From contig CP075526.1 of assembly GCA_025808555.1 (NCBI GenBank), forward strand, positions 1,194,712 through 1,258,711: a DNA stretch of 64,000 nt, in the 5' to 3' direction. Source of the DNA: Anaerolineales bacterium (GTDB lineage Bacteria; Chloroflexota; Anaerolineae; Anaerolineales; UBA11579). Within the stretch, counting starts at the first letter, position 1. Every line of letters begins with the position of its first letter. Both the position numbers and the translations under genes were made by a program. A model generated the notes under the pieces. That model did no database searches and was not told the DNA's origin. It saw nothing but the letters and a program-made list of their open reading frames with translations. Positions 1-7,972 of this stretch are shown piece by piece.

Positions 1-647
1 CGCCGTATCTGGTTTATGTCAACGCCGATATTATCTTTTATCCAAGCTTCTTGCAGTCCTTGCGGCAAGCCGCCGCTCAGGCGCCTGATTTTGTGCTTCT
101 GGGCCGCCGCTATGATCTCGATATCACTCAGTCGCTGGAATTCTCGGCCGGTTGGGATAGTCGGCTACGGGCCGACATGCACGCCCGTGGCAAGCTGCAC
201 AGCCGCGGCGGCAGCGATTATTTCGCCTTCCGGCGCCATCTGTATACTGGCATGCCTACCTTCGCCATTGGCCGGGCGGGCTGGGACAATTGGATGATGT
301 ATGAGGCCAATCGCCGCAAGTGGCAAGCCATCGATTGCAGCGCGGATATAGAGATCGTGCACCAAAACCACAACTATGCCCATCTCAATAGTGAGCACGG
401 CCACCAGCGTCACATCGAGACCGATGAGAATACGATGCTGGGCGGCGGCATGCGCAATATGTACATGTTGCTGGATGTGCCCTATGAGCTGGTGAATGGC
501 AAAGTGCGCCGCGCAGGGTTGTCTGCCATCCGTGTACTTCGCAGCATTGAGCGCTGGCTGCAGCCGAACGCCATCGAGGGCCGCGGCTTGCGCTGGCGCA
601 TCATGCGCCAGGTGCGCAACCTGCGCTTCGCTTTGGGAGGCCGTTAG
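1..647 (+). CDS. Glycosyltransferase-like protein, C-terminal part (5' end outside window)
   Basis: The frame is open from the left edge (first complete codon at base 3) to a TAG at 645-647, so the start lies outside the window. The visible part opens with a VYVNADIIF segment, which resembles the acidic DxD-type nucleotide-sugar site of GT-A glycosyltransferases. It continues with conserved-looking YLxxGMPTFAIGRAGWDNW and HQNHNYAH stretches and ends in a basic tail. Proteins of this shape are common in polysaccharide loci, and the next gene, 2 bases downstream, is a clear GT2. A role in transferring a sugar to a growing surface glycan is inferred. The donor, acceptor and complete length cannot be told from this fragment. 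Confidence 0.6.
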   Translation, partial: PYLVYVNADIIFYPSFLQSLRQAAAQAPDFVLLGRRYDLDITQSLEFSAGWDSRLRADMHARGKLHSRGGSDYFAFRRHLYTGMPTFAIGRAGWDNWMMYEANRRKWQAIDCSADIEIVHQNHNYAHLNSEHGHQRHIETDENTMLGGGMRNMYMLLDVPYELVNGKVRRAGLSAIRVLRSIERWLQPNAIEGRGLRWRIMRQVRNLRFALGGR

Positions 648-649
648 CC

Positions 650-1618
650 ATGCGCGTCGGCCAGAACCCGATCAAATCTGTGGAAAGCATCGCTCCGCCT
701 GCCCCGGTGACAGTCGTGGTCATCAGCTACATCCCGTTCCTCAGCGGCTACTACACACATAACCTTGAGCTGCTCAAGCTGTGCCTGGGTAGCCTACACG
801 CCAACACCGAGGGCGCCTACGACCTGATGCTGTTTGACAACGGCTCGTGCGCCGAGGTGCGCGAGTACCTGCTGGCCGAACAGACCGCAGGCCGCATCCA
901 GTACCTCACACTGTCGGAGCGCAATCTCGGCAAGCCGGCGGCCTGGAACATCTGCTTTGCAGCCGCGCCGGGTGAGTTCATCGCTTATGCGGATGCGGAT
1001 GTATATTTCTATAACGGCTGGCTAGCCAGCAGTCTGGATGCACTGCGTACCCTGCCGCAAGCCGGCATGGTGACCGCCATGCCCATGCTCACGCCGCAAA
1101 AATACTCCACAGCTACGGTCAAATGGGCCAAGGGGCAGCGCGGCGCCAAACTTGAAACAGGTCAGTTGTTCAGCTGGGATGATTTTTGGAAGCACGTCCG
1201 CAGCCTGGGCAACAGCGAGGAGCACGGGCGCGCCTTTTTCAAAGACAACAAGGCCGTACGCCTCAGCTACAAGAAACGCCAATACTGGGTCGGCGCCGCC
1301 CACTTCCAATTCACGGCGCGCAAGCGTATCTTGCAGGAAGTTTTGCCCATCCCGGCTGAGCGGCCAATGGGCCGCGTGCGCCTGCTGGACGAGGCCATCA
1401 ATGCGCGCGGCTACCTGCGCCTATCCACCGCCGAGTGGCATGTGCAGCATATGGGCAACCAACTGCCTGCTGCAGGGGACCTGTTGGGTGGCACTCTGCC
1501 CGTGGCTCCCATAGTGCAGAAACGCACATCCGCCATCTGGGGCTGGGCGCCGCTGCGCAAGCTGCTGCAGTGGCTCAACGGTTGGAGCTTTGACCGCTTG
1601 CATCGTACACAAAAATGA
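650..1618 (+). CDS. Family 2 glycosyltransferase
   Basis: This 322-residue protein has the GT-A fold pattern of family GT2. An N-terminal VTVVVISYIPFLSGYY strand-loop starts the nucleotide-binding half, followed by LMLFDNGS, then ERNLGKPAAWNICF, and the metal-binding acidic motif YADADVYF near residue 110. A soluble cytoplasmic enzyme acting on a lipid-linked or membrane-associated glycan is expected, since no membrane segment is visible. It starts 2 bases after the preceding gene and its stop overlaps the next start by 4 bases, so it belongs to the long polysaccharide operon. The donor sugar and linkage are not predictable from the sequence. Confidence 0.85.
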   Translation: MRVGQNPIKSVESIAPPAPVTVVVISYIPFLSGYYTHNLELLKLCLGSLHANTEGAYDLMLFDNGSCAEVREYLLAEQTAGRIQYLTLSERNLGKPAAWNICFAAAPGEFIAYADADVYFYNGWLASSLDALRTLPQAGMVTAMPMLTPQKYSTATVKWAKGQRGAKLETGQLFSWDDFWKHVRSLGNSEEHGRAFFKDNKAVRLSYKKRQYWVGAAHFQFTARKRILQEVLPIPAERPMGRVRLLDEAINARGYLRLSTAEWHVQHMGNQLPAAGDLLGGTLPVAPIVQKRTSAIWGWAPLRKLLQWLNGWSFDRLHRTQK

Positions 1619-3057
1619 CACAACGTATCTTTATTAGCGCAGATCACGGCCTGGCCATCGTTTATTTCTTGCAAAGCGATGTCCTGCGCACTTTGCTCGA
1701 CGACGGCGTCGAGGTCGTGCTACTCACCGATGACGAGATCGTCGAACGCATTCGCAATCGCTTTGCTCAGCCCGGCCTGATCATCGAAGGGCTGCGACTC
1801 AAACAGGTCAAGCAGTATTTTCAGACGCGCTCCTATGGCGTTCAATGGTGGCTGGACTTTTTGCGCCGCGCGGGAGCGTCCAATCGCATCAACCTTGAGG
1901 CGGTAGATAGCTACATCAGTCAGGTGAAGGATGAGGCGCATTCGCGCCGCAAACTACTCTTCCCTTTTATGCAACTGGCCGTCGCCATCCTGCGCCGCAG
2001 CCGCCGGGCGCGCGGTTGGTTGCAGCGCGCTCAGCAACGCTTTACGCCGGATATCTACGGCGACCTGTTCGCCAAGTACCAGCCCAGCCTGGTGGTCGCC
2101 AGTACGCCCGGTTGGCGCTATGACCGCTACTTGCTGCGCGAGGCGGCTGCCCACAGCATACCCACCGCGTCTGTCATTGTTGGTTGGGACAATTCGAGCA
2201 GTTACAGCCTGCCCGGCGCACCGGTGGATTGGATCACCTGCTGGTCTGAGATCCAGAAGCAGGAGCTGGTCGATGGCTCGGATTGGGATCCGGCGCGTGT
2301 GCATATTGGCGGCATTCCCTCCTATGACGGCTACTTCAAACAGGAGTGGGTGCTGCCGCGGGCTGAGTATTTCCAAGCCCATGGGCTTGACCCGCAGCGT
2401 AAGCTGATCTCTTTCGCCAGCAGTTTCATCACCTTCTCGCCCAATATTCAGGATATCGAGGCGCTGGCCGATCTAGTTTCCGGCGGGCAACTAACCGAGC
2501 CCAGCCAGCTGCTGGTACGCTTGCACCCCAATCACTTCATGGATGTGCCGCGGTTTGCGCAGGAGCGCGAAGCCATCTTCGCCTTAGCAAAGAAGCACCC
2601 GCATGTTCATGTAGTGGAGCCGGTTGCGCTGGGTGGCTCGCTGGGCCATTATTCAGGGGAAGATATGCACGAGAAATCGTCGATGATGGCCCACTCAGAC
2701 GTGTTTGTTACCGTTTACTCCACCATGGTAGTCGAAGCCTCAGCCCACAAGACGCCAGTGGTAAGCGCATGCATTGACTCGCCTGAAGGCTGGCCGGGCA
2801 ACTTCACCCTGCCGCTTTCACGCATTGGTGATTGGCCTACCCACTCGCGCTTCCGCAATTCCTCCGCGGGTCGTGTGGCCTATGACAGTGACCAGTTGCG
2901 CGATGCGCTCAACTTTTACCTGACCCATCCCGGCGCCGATGCTGAGGAGCGCGCTGCCTTTATTGCACGTGAATGCACCTTCACCGATGCCAGCGCCGGC
3001 CAGCGCACGGGCGCCTACCTGCTCTCGTGCCTGGGCCAGACTAGAGGCCGCGAATGA
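1615..3057 (+). CDS. GT-B-like / CDP-glycerol glycerophosphotransferase-like protein
   Basis: A 480-residue protein that begins RIFISADHGLAIVYFL and contains a two-domain GT-B-like layout. The first half has YQPSLVVASTPGWRYDRYLLREA and VGWDNSS; the second has SFASSFITFSP, LLVRLHPNHFMDVPRF, a VFVTVYSTMVVEA stretch and TPVVSACID. The RLHPN and STMVVEA elements resemble CDP-glycerol glycerophosphotransferases and UDP-GlcNAc 2-epimerase-fold proteins, where the second sits near the donor nucleotide. It overlaps both neighbours by 4 bases, so it is translationally coupled in the glycan operon. It could transfer a sugar or a polyol phosphate. The family assignment is by pattern only; the substrate is unknown. 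Confidence 0.6.
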   Translation: MTQRIFISADHGLAIVYFLQSDVLRTLLDDGVEVVLLTDDEIVERIRNRFAQPGLIIEGLRLKQVKQYFQTRSYGVQWWLDFLRRAGASNRINLEAVDSYISQVKDEAHSRRKLLFPFMQLAVAILRRSRRARGWLQRAQQRFTPDIYGDLFAKYQPSLVVASTPGWRYDRYLLREAAAHSIPTASVIVGWDNSSSYSLPGAPVDWITCWSEIQKQELVDGSDWDPARVHIGGIPSYDGYFKQEWVLPRAEYFQAHGLDPQRKLISFASSFITFSPNIQDIEALADLVSGGQLTEPSQLLVRLHPNHFMDVPRFAQEREAIFALAKKHPHVHVVEPVALGGSLGHYSGEDMHEKSSMMAHSDVFVTVYSTMVVEASAHKTPVVSACIDSPEGWPGNFTLPLSRIGDWPTHSRFRNSSAGRVAYDSDQLRDALNFYLTHPGADAEERAAFIARECTFTDASAGQRTGAYLLSCLGQTRGRE

Positions 3058-3962
3058 GCTTGCCGTTGCGCAAAGCCATGCGCGCCATTACAGGCAAGGA
3101 GACACAGTCCCGCATCGCGCTGCCCCCACTCTCCGCTGTTGAATTGGCCGAGGTCAAAGAGTTCTTCCCGCTCCAGAAATTCTTTGTGCTCGGGCAGCCG
3201 CATTCCGGCGGAGCGGTGTTGGCGCGCTTGCTCAATGTGCACCCAGACCTGTATTGCGGCACGCAGGCACACTTTTTCACTAGTCAACCCGTGCTCAGTG
3301 AGCTATTTGCGCAATCTGAAGAGGTGGCTGCGCCGCCCACCACGGCTGCTTTGCGGGCCATGGCCGATTTTTTGCTCGAGCGCCAGGCACACCCGTTGGG
3401 CAAGACCGTTGTAGGCGACCAAAGTCCCAATGAATTAGGCGCCCGTGCCGTGGAGGAGATGGCCGCCTTTTATCCCGATGCAAACTTGATCCACATTGTG
3501 CGCGATGGCCGCGATGTGCTCGTAAAGCAACGCCTGCAAGAGCTCACCGGCAGTGATGTCTCCGCGCCCCGCCGCGAGCGCAACCGCCCGGCTGACAATG
3601 TAGCCATCTTTGCTCCAGGCTGGCTGGCAGATGCCGCTGCCCAGTGGGCAACTGGTGTGAATGAGACTGACCGCCTGGGGCACCAGTTCTATGGCGAGAG
3701 CTACTACTCTTTGCGCTATGAAGACCTGCTGGCACGGCCGTTCGATATGCTCGCCAAGGTGTGGGCATTCCTGGGACTAAGTGCGGATGGGCTAGAAGCC
3801 AAGGTTTCCGGCGAGATCGCGCAAGAAGACATTGCTCTGGAAAAGAGCGCTCAACCTGTGTGGCGTCAATTCTTTACACCGGGCGACAAGAACATCTTCA
3901 AAGAGCGCACCGGCGCGGCTTTATTGAAGTGGGGCTATGAGGCTGGGGCTGACTGGTCATGA
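3054..3962 (+). CDS. Sulfotransferase family protein
   Basis: This 302-residue protein has both PAPS-binding elements of sulfotransferases: a P-loop-like FVLGQPHSGGAVLARLLNVHP (5'-phosphosulfate loop, near residues 42-60; the usual K/R is replaced by a less basic loop) and the 3'-phosphate loop IHIVRDGRDV near residue 145. A further SLRYEDLLARP segment near the C-terminus is also typical of the family. It would move a sulfuryl group from PAPS to a hydroxyl or amine of a sugar, here probably in the surface glycan made by the surrounding operon. No PAPS-synthesis gene lies in the window. Related domains sometimes use other acceptors, so the substrate stays open. Confidence 0.75.
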   Translation: MSLPLRKAMRAITGKETQSRIALPPLSAVELAEVKEFFPLQKFFVLGQPHSGGAVLARLLNVHPDLYCGTQAHFFTSQPVLSELFAQSEEVAAPPTTAALRAMADFLLERQAHPLGKTVVGDQSPNELGARAVEEMAAFYPDANLIHIVRDGRDVLVKQRLQELTGSDVSAPRRERNRPADNVAIFAPGWLADAAAQWATGVNETDRLGHQFYGESYYSLRYEDLLARPFDMLAKVWAFLGLSADGLEAKVSGEIAQEDIALEKSAQPVWRQFFTPGDKNIFKERTGAALLKWGYEAGADWS

Positions 3963-4951
3963 AGATCCTGATCGCCGGGTATGGCTCCATCGGCAAACGC
4001 CACTTTGATAACTTGCGCGCCCTGGGTGTAAAAGACTTTGTGTTCCTGCGCAGCAACAACAGCAAATTGGATACAAGCGAACTGGCGGAATACCCTGTGG
4101 AGCACACGGTTGCAGCCGCTCTGGCGCACGAGCCCAACGCGGTCGTGGTTGCCAACCCCACCGCGCTGCACCTCGATGTTGCCATCCCCGCCGCGTCCCA
4201 AGGCTGCAGCCTGCTGCTTGAGAAGCCGCTCAGCCATAGTATGGAGCGCATCTATGAATTGCAAGCTGCCGTGGCTGCAGGCGGCAGCCGCGTGCTGGTG
4301 GGCTTCCAATGGCGCTTCCATCCCACCCTGCAGATCGCAACAGAGATCTTGCGTTCGGGCCAACTTGGCCGGGTGCTTTCCGCTCGTGCCCACTGGGGTG
4401 AGTATTTGCCAAACTGGCATCCTTATGAAGACTACCGCCAGAGCTACAGCGCCCGCGCAGACCTGGGCGGCGGTGTGGTATTGACCCTGTGCCACCCGTT
4501 TGACTATTTGCGTTGGCTGCTGGGCGAAGCGACTGGTTTGTGGGCTATGCTGAGCCACAGTGGCGAGCTGGAGATCGCTGTTGAGGACCAGGCTGAGATT
4601 GGGCTTGAATTCGCCAGCGGGGCGCTGGCCAGCGTCCATCTGGATTATGTGCAGCAGCCGCCCAGCCACACTTTGCAGATCGTTTGCACCCAGGGCCGGT
4701 TGGAGTGGGATGCAGGCACCGGCACGCTGCTACAGATCGACGCCAGGGGTGAACAACGCGAGTTTGCGCCTGAGGCAGGCTTTGAACGCAATCATTTGTT
4801 TATTGCCCAGACGCGCCACTTTTTGGAGGTGACACAAGGTTCTGCGCAACCGGTGTGCTCCCTACAGGATGGCGTGCGCGCCTTGGAGATCGCCCTTGCG
4901 GCCCATCAGGCGCATCAAAGGGGCGTGCGCATAGAGCTGGATCTGCCATGA
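3959..4951 (+). CDS. Gfo/Idh/MocA family oxidoreductase
   Basis: A 330-residue NAD(P)-dependent oxidoreductase. The N-terminal Rossmann motif is KILIAGYGSIGKRHFDNL, followed by AVVVANPTALHLD and the EKPLS motif (residues about 88-92) that carries the catalytic lysine of this family. The C-terminal half has the beta-sheet substrate domain, with QWRFHPTLQ and LGGGVVLTLCHPFDYLRWLLG. The length is normal for the family. The start overlaps the sulfotransferase stop by 4 bases. Together with the downstream SDR and NeuA/NeuB genes it probably oxidises or reduces a sugar precursor of the polysaccharide. Gfo/Idh and SDR genes also sit beside neuA/neuB homologues in flagellar glycan loci of Campylobacter (ptm genes). 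Confidence 0.85.
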   Translation: MKILIAGYGSIGKRHFDNLRALGVKDFVFLRSNNSKLDTSELAEYPVEHTVAAALAHEPNAVVVANPTALHLDVAIPAASQGCSLLLEKPLSHSMERIYELQAAVAAGGSRVLVGFQWRFHPTLQIATEILRSGQLGRVLSARAHWGEYLPNWHPYEDYRQSYSARADLGGGVVLTLCHPFDYLRWLLGEATGLWAMLSHSGELEIAVEDQAEIGLEFASGALASVHLDYVQQPPSHTLQIVCTQGRLEWDAGTGTLLQIDARGEQREFAPEAGFERNHLFIAQTRHFLEVTQGSAQPVCSLQDGVRALEIALAAHQAHQRGVRIELDLP

Positions 4952-4963
4952 TAAAATCCGCCA

Positions 4964-4990
4964 TGGCCTGCAAAAACAGGCCACTTTCGT
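4964..4990 (+). terminator. Hairpin between the oxidoreductase and SDR genes (possible weak terminator)
   Basis: TGGCCTG at 4964-4970 and CAGGCCA at 4977-4983 form a perfect 7-bp stem with an A-rich six-base loop, followed by the T-rich CTTTCGTTT. It fills the only sizeable gap (65 bases) in an otherwise overlapping run of genes, so it may attenuate or separate transcription units. The broken T tract makes strong termination unlikely. Confidence 0.45.
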
Positions 4991-5016
4991 TTCAAGAGCG
5001 GTTTAAGGGCTAACCC

Positions 5017-5829
5017 ATGTCCAGCATTCAATCTGCATTCGATCTCAGCGGCCGCGTGGCGCTGGTCACTGGCGCCGTAGGGCTGCTTGGCAGTCAGTTC
5101 TGCCGCACCCTGGTGCAGGCTGGCGCCTCGGTAGCCCTGGTAGACCTCAACGAAGCCAAGCTGGCTGCCCTGCACGCCGAGCTTGGTGAAGCCAGCCTGT
5201 CTGTAGCCAGCAACGTCAGCGATAAAGCTGCCGTGCAAGCCGCGGTGCAAGCCACTGTGGCGAAGTTTGGCCGCCTGGATATCCTCGTTAATAGCGCCGC
5301 GCTCGACCCCAAGTTTGATGCCGGTGAAGTAGGTAAGCACAACAGCTCGTTTGAAGAATACAGCCTGGAGAATTGGAACAATTCCCTCTCGGTTAATCTC
5401 ACTGGCGCGTTCCTGTTCAGTCAGGCGGCAGTGCCGCACATGCTTTCTCAGAAGGGTGGGGTCATCATCAATATCTGCTCCACGTACGGCTTGGGCGGGC
5501 CTGACCAGCGTATTTACCAGCGCGAGGGTCATCCGCCTTCCTTCAAGCCGGTGGATTACACCGTTACCAAAGCCGGCATCCTGGGCCTCACCAAATATCT
5601 GGCGACCTACTACGGCACGCAGAACATCCGCGTGAATGCGCTCACCCCCGGCGGCGTGCGCAACACGCAAGACGAAGAGTTCGTCAAAGCCTATTCCGCC
5701 CGTGCTGCCATGGGCCGCATGGCCCAGCAGGATGAAATGAACGGCGCGCTGTTGTTCCTGGCCTCCGACGCTTCGAGCTATATGACAGGTGCGAATTTAG
5801 TCGTCGATGGCGGCTGGACGGCATGGTAG
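5017..5829 (+). CDS. SDR family oxidoreductase (PtmA-like) in nonulosonate branch
   Basis: A 270-residue classical short-chain dehydrogenase. The NAD(P)-binding TGAVGLLGSQF motif lies near residue 18, the NSAALD motif near residue 95, a catalytic Ser in ICSTYG and the YTVTK catalytic Tyr/Lys pair near residue 185. The C-terminus, NLVVDGGWTAW, is of the type seen in SDRs encoded beside CMP-nonulosonate synthetases. It lies directly upstream of, and overlaps by 7 bases, the NeuA-like gene, so a step in making or modifying a nonulosonic acid or its hexosamine precursor is likely. An AAGGG ribosome-binding site precedes the ATG. The exact substrate is not predictable. Confidence 0.85.
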   Translation: MSSIQSAFDLSGRVALVTGAVGLLGSQFCRTLVQAGASVALVDLNEAKLAALHAELGEASLSVASNVSDKAAVQAAVQATVAKFGRLDILVNSAALDPKFDAGEVGKHNSSFEEYSLENWNNSLSVNLTGAFLFSQAAVPHMLSQKGGVIINICSTYGLGGPDQRIYQREGHPPSFKPVDYTVTKAGILGLTKYLATYYGTQNIRVNALTPGGVRNTQDEEFVKAYSARAAMGRMAQQDEMNGALLFLASDASSYMTGANLVVDGGWTAW

Positions 5830-7073
5830 CAATGAAGTCTAGCAAGCCTGAAGTCTTGGCCATCATTCCGGCCCGCGGCGGCTCCAAGAGCATTCCGCGC
5901 AAAAATGTGCGCCTGTTCGCCGGGCACCCGCTGCTGGCATTCAGCATCGCCGCCGCCCTGCAAGCGGAAACCGTGACGCGCACCATCATCTCCACCGATG
6001 ATGAGGATATGGCCCGCATTGCGCGTGAGCTTGGGGCCGAGGCGCCTTTCATCCGCCCGGCGGAGTTTGCCCAGGACAACACGCTAGACCTGCCGGTGTT
6101 TGAGCATGCGCTCACCTGGCTCGCCAAGAACGAAGGCTACAAGCCGCAGATCGTGGTGCAGCTGCGCCCCACCTCTCCCTTGCGCCCGCGCGGCCTAGTG
6201 GATGAGGCCGTGCAGCTGTTGCTCAAGAACCCCAAAGCCGATTCGGCCCGCGGGGTAGTGCCCAGCGGCCAAAACCCCCACAAGATGTGGCGCGTGGATG
6301 CCAATGGGCAGATGCAGCCGCTGCTCAAGGTCAAGGGGATCGGGGAACCCTACAACGCCCCGCGCCAAAACCTGCCCGCCACCTATTGGCAGACCGGCCA
6401 TGTTGATGCAATTCGCAGTTCAGTCATCCTAAACAAACACTCCATGAGCGGCGAGATGATACTGCCCGTGTTGGTAGACCCGCGCTACAGCGTGGACATT
6501 GACACCATGAATGACTGGCAGCGTGGTGAATGGCTGGCCACCTCGGGGGAATTGGACGCCGTGTGGCCTGGCCCTCTGCCACGCCCGTACCCCAAGCAGG
6601 TCAAGCTGCTGGTGCTGGATTTTGACGGGGTGCTGAGCGACAACCGCGTCTGGATGGATGAGAACGGCAAGGAATCGATCGCTGCCAACCGTAGTGACAG
6701 TCTGGGGCTTGAGAAACTGAAGCAAAGCGGCGTGCAGGTCTTCGTGCTTTCGCGTGAGGGCAACCCCGTTGTGGCCCGTCGCTGCGAGAAGCTCCAGATT
6801 GGCTATCGCCAGGGGATCAAGGAAAAAGGCGAGGCATTGCGCCAGCTACTGGCGGAGCTGAGTGTGCCTGCGGAAGCTACTTTATTCCTCGGCAACGACA
6901 CCAATGATCTACCGTGCTTCCCCATCGCGGGCTGCGCTGTGGCCGTGGCCGATTCGCACCCCGCTGTGTTGCGCCAGGCCGACCAGCGTCTCACGCAGCG
7001 CGGTGGGCATGGCGCAGTGCGCGAGCTTTGTGATTTAATCATGGCGATAAACGCCCAAAGGACGAACGAATGA
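5823..7073 (+). CDS. CMP-nonulosonate synthetase fused to KdsC-type HAD phosphatase
   Basis: A 416-residue two-domain protein. Residues about 8-235 are an acylneuraminate cytidylyltransferase: IIPARGGSKSIPRKNVR is the CTP-binding signature, followed by STDDEDMA and QLRPTSPLR. Residues about 258-410 are a KdsC-like HAD phosphatase with intact motifs: DFDGVLSD (motif I), the VLSRE serine (II), KEKGEAL lysine (III) and GNDTNDLPCF (IV). The first domain couples CTP to a sialic-type acid; the second should remove a phosphate, plausibly from a nonulosonate 9-phosphate. The order resembles vertebrate CMAS, which also carries a KdsC-like C-terminal domain. The ATG at 5823 overlaps the SDR gene; an alternative ATG lies at 5832. 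Confidence 0.88.
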   Translation: MVAMKSSKPEVLAIIPARGGSKSIPRKNVRLFAGHPLLAFSIAAALQAETVTRTIISTDDEDMARIARELGAEAPFIRPAEFAQDNTLDLPVFEHALTWLAKNEGYKPQIVVQLRPTSPLRPRGLVDEAVQLLLKNPKADSARGVVPSGQNPHKMWRVDANGQMQPLLKVKGIGEPYNAPRQNLPATYWQTGHVDAIRSSVILNKHSMSGEMILPVLVDPRYSVDIDTMNDWQRGEWLATSGELDAVWPGPLPRPYPKQVKLLVLDFDGVLSDNRVWMDENGKESIAANRSDSLGLEKLKQSGVQVFVLSREGNPVVARRCEKLQIGYRQGIKEKGEALRQLLAELSVPAEATLFLGNDTNDLPCFPIAGCAVAVADSHPAVLRQADQRLTQRGGHGAVRELCDLIMAINAQRTNE

Positions 7074-7942
7074 CTCGAGAATTAAAGCTTGGCAAACGCA
7101 TGGTGGGGGATGGCCACCCGGTGTATATCGTCGGTGAGATCGGCATCAACCACAATGGCAGCCTGGATGTTGCCAAGCAATTGATCGATCTGGCCAAGTG
7201 GGCCGGGGCGGATGCTATCAAGTTCCAGAAGCGCACGCCAGAATTGGCTGTGCCGCCCGACCAGCGCGACAAGATGCGCGAGACCCCGTGGGGCTACATC
7301 AGCTACATGGATTACCGTAATAAAGTTGAGTTCGGCGAGAAGGAATATGCCGAGATCGATGCGCACTGCAAGGCCAAGGGCATTGACTGGTTCGTCTCTG
7401 TGTGGGACGAGCCGGCTGTTGATTTCATGGAGAAGTTTGACACGCCTTGCTACAAGATTCCCTCGGCGTCCCTGACCGATCATGCCCTGCTGGACCATGT
7501 GCGCAAGACTGGCCGTCCGGTGGTGCTCTCCACAGGCATGTCTACCATGGAGCAGATCGACGAAGCCATTAAGCATGTGGATATGGGCAACACCATGCTC
7601 ACTCACACCACCAGCACCTATCCCTGTGAGCCGGATGAGCTGAATCTGCGCATGATCGAAACCCTGCGCCAAAAGTTTGCCTGCCCAGTGGGCTACTCTG
7701 GCCACGAGGTCGGGTTAGTGCTTTCTGCGGTGGCTGTGGCCCTCGGTTCCTGCTTTATTGAGCGCCACATCACGCTTGACCGTGCCATGTGGGGCAGCGA
7801 CCAGGCCGCCTCGGTGGAACCGGGCGGCTTGCAGAAGTTGGTGAAATACATCCGTGTCACCGAGCAAGCCCTGGGTGACGGCGTAAAGCGCGTATACGAT
7901 AGCGAGAAGCCCTCCCTCGAGAAGCTGCGCCGCGCCAAGTAA
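7070..7942 (+). CDS. N-acetylneuraminate synthase (NeuB) family protein without SAF domain
   Basis: A 290-residue TIM-barrel protein that condenses PEP with an amino or neutral hexose (or its phosphate) to a nine-carbon sialic-type acid. Family signatures are present in order: VGEIGINHNGS, DAIKFQKR, KIPSASLTDHALL, LSTGMSTMEQID, LTHTTSTYPC, GYSGHEVG and ERHITLDRAMWGSDQAASVEP. NeuB, LegI and PseI proteins are usually about 335-350 residues and end in an antifreeze-like SAF domain that caps the neighbouring active site. Here the protein stops just after the barrel (LEKLRRAK). The start overlaps the NeuA/phosphatase stop by 4 bases. Sialic, legionaminic, pseudaminic or KDN-type product cannot be distinguished. 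Confidence 0.87.
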   Translation: MTRELKLGKRMVGDGHPVYIVGEIGINHNGSLDVAKQLIDLAKWAGADAIKFQKRTPELAVPPDQRDKMRETPWGYISYMDYRNKVEFGEKEYAEIDAHCKAKGIDWFVSVWDEPAVDFMEKFDTPCYKIPSASLTDHALLDHVRKTGRPVVLSTGMSTMEQIDEAIKHVDMGNTMLTHTTSTYPCEPDELNLRMIETLRQKFACPVGYSGHEVGLVLSAVAVALGSCFIERHITLDRAMWGSDQAASVEPGGLQKLVKYIRVTEQALGDGVKRVYDSEKPSLEKLRRAK

Positions 7943-7972
7943 TTTTTGCCGCTCTACGCGGCTGGGTTCACT

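Noticed and set aside
3935-4669. 244-codon open frame on the - strand over the Gfo/Idh/MocA gene
   Set aside because: The opposite frame is a full-length, motif-complete oxidoreductase; this one has no family features.
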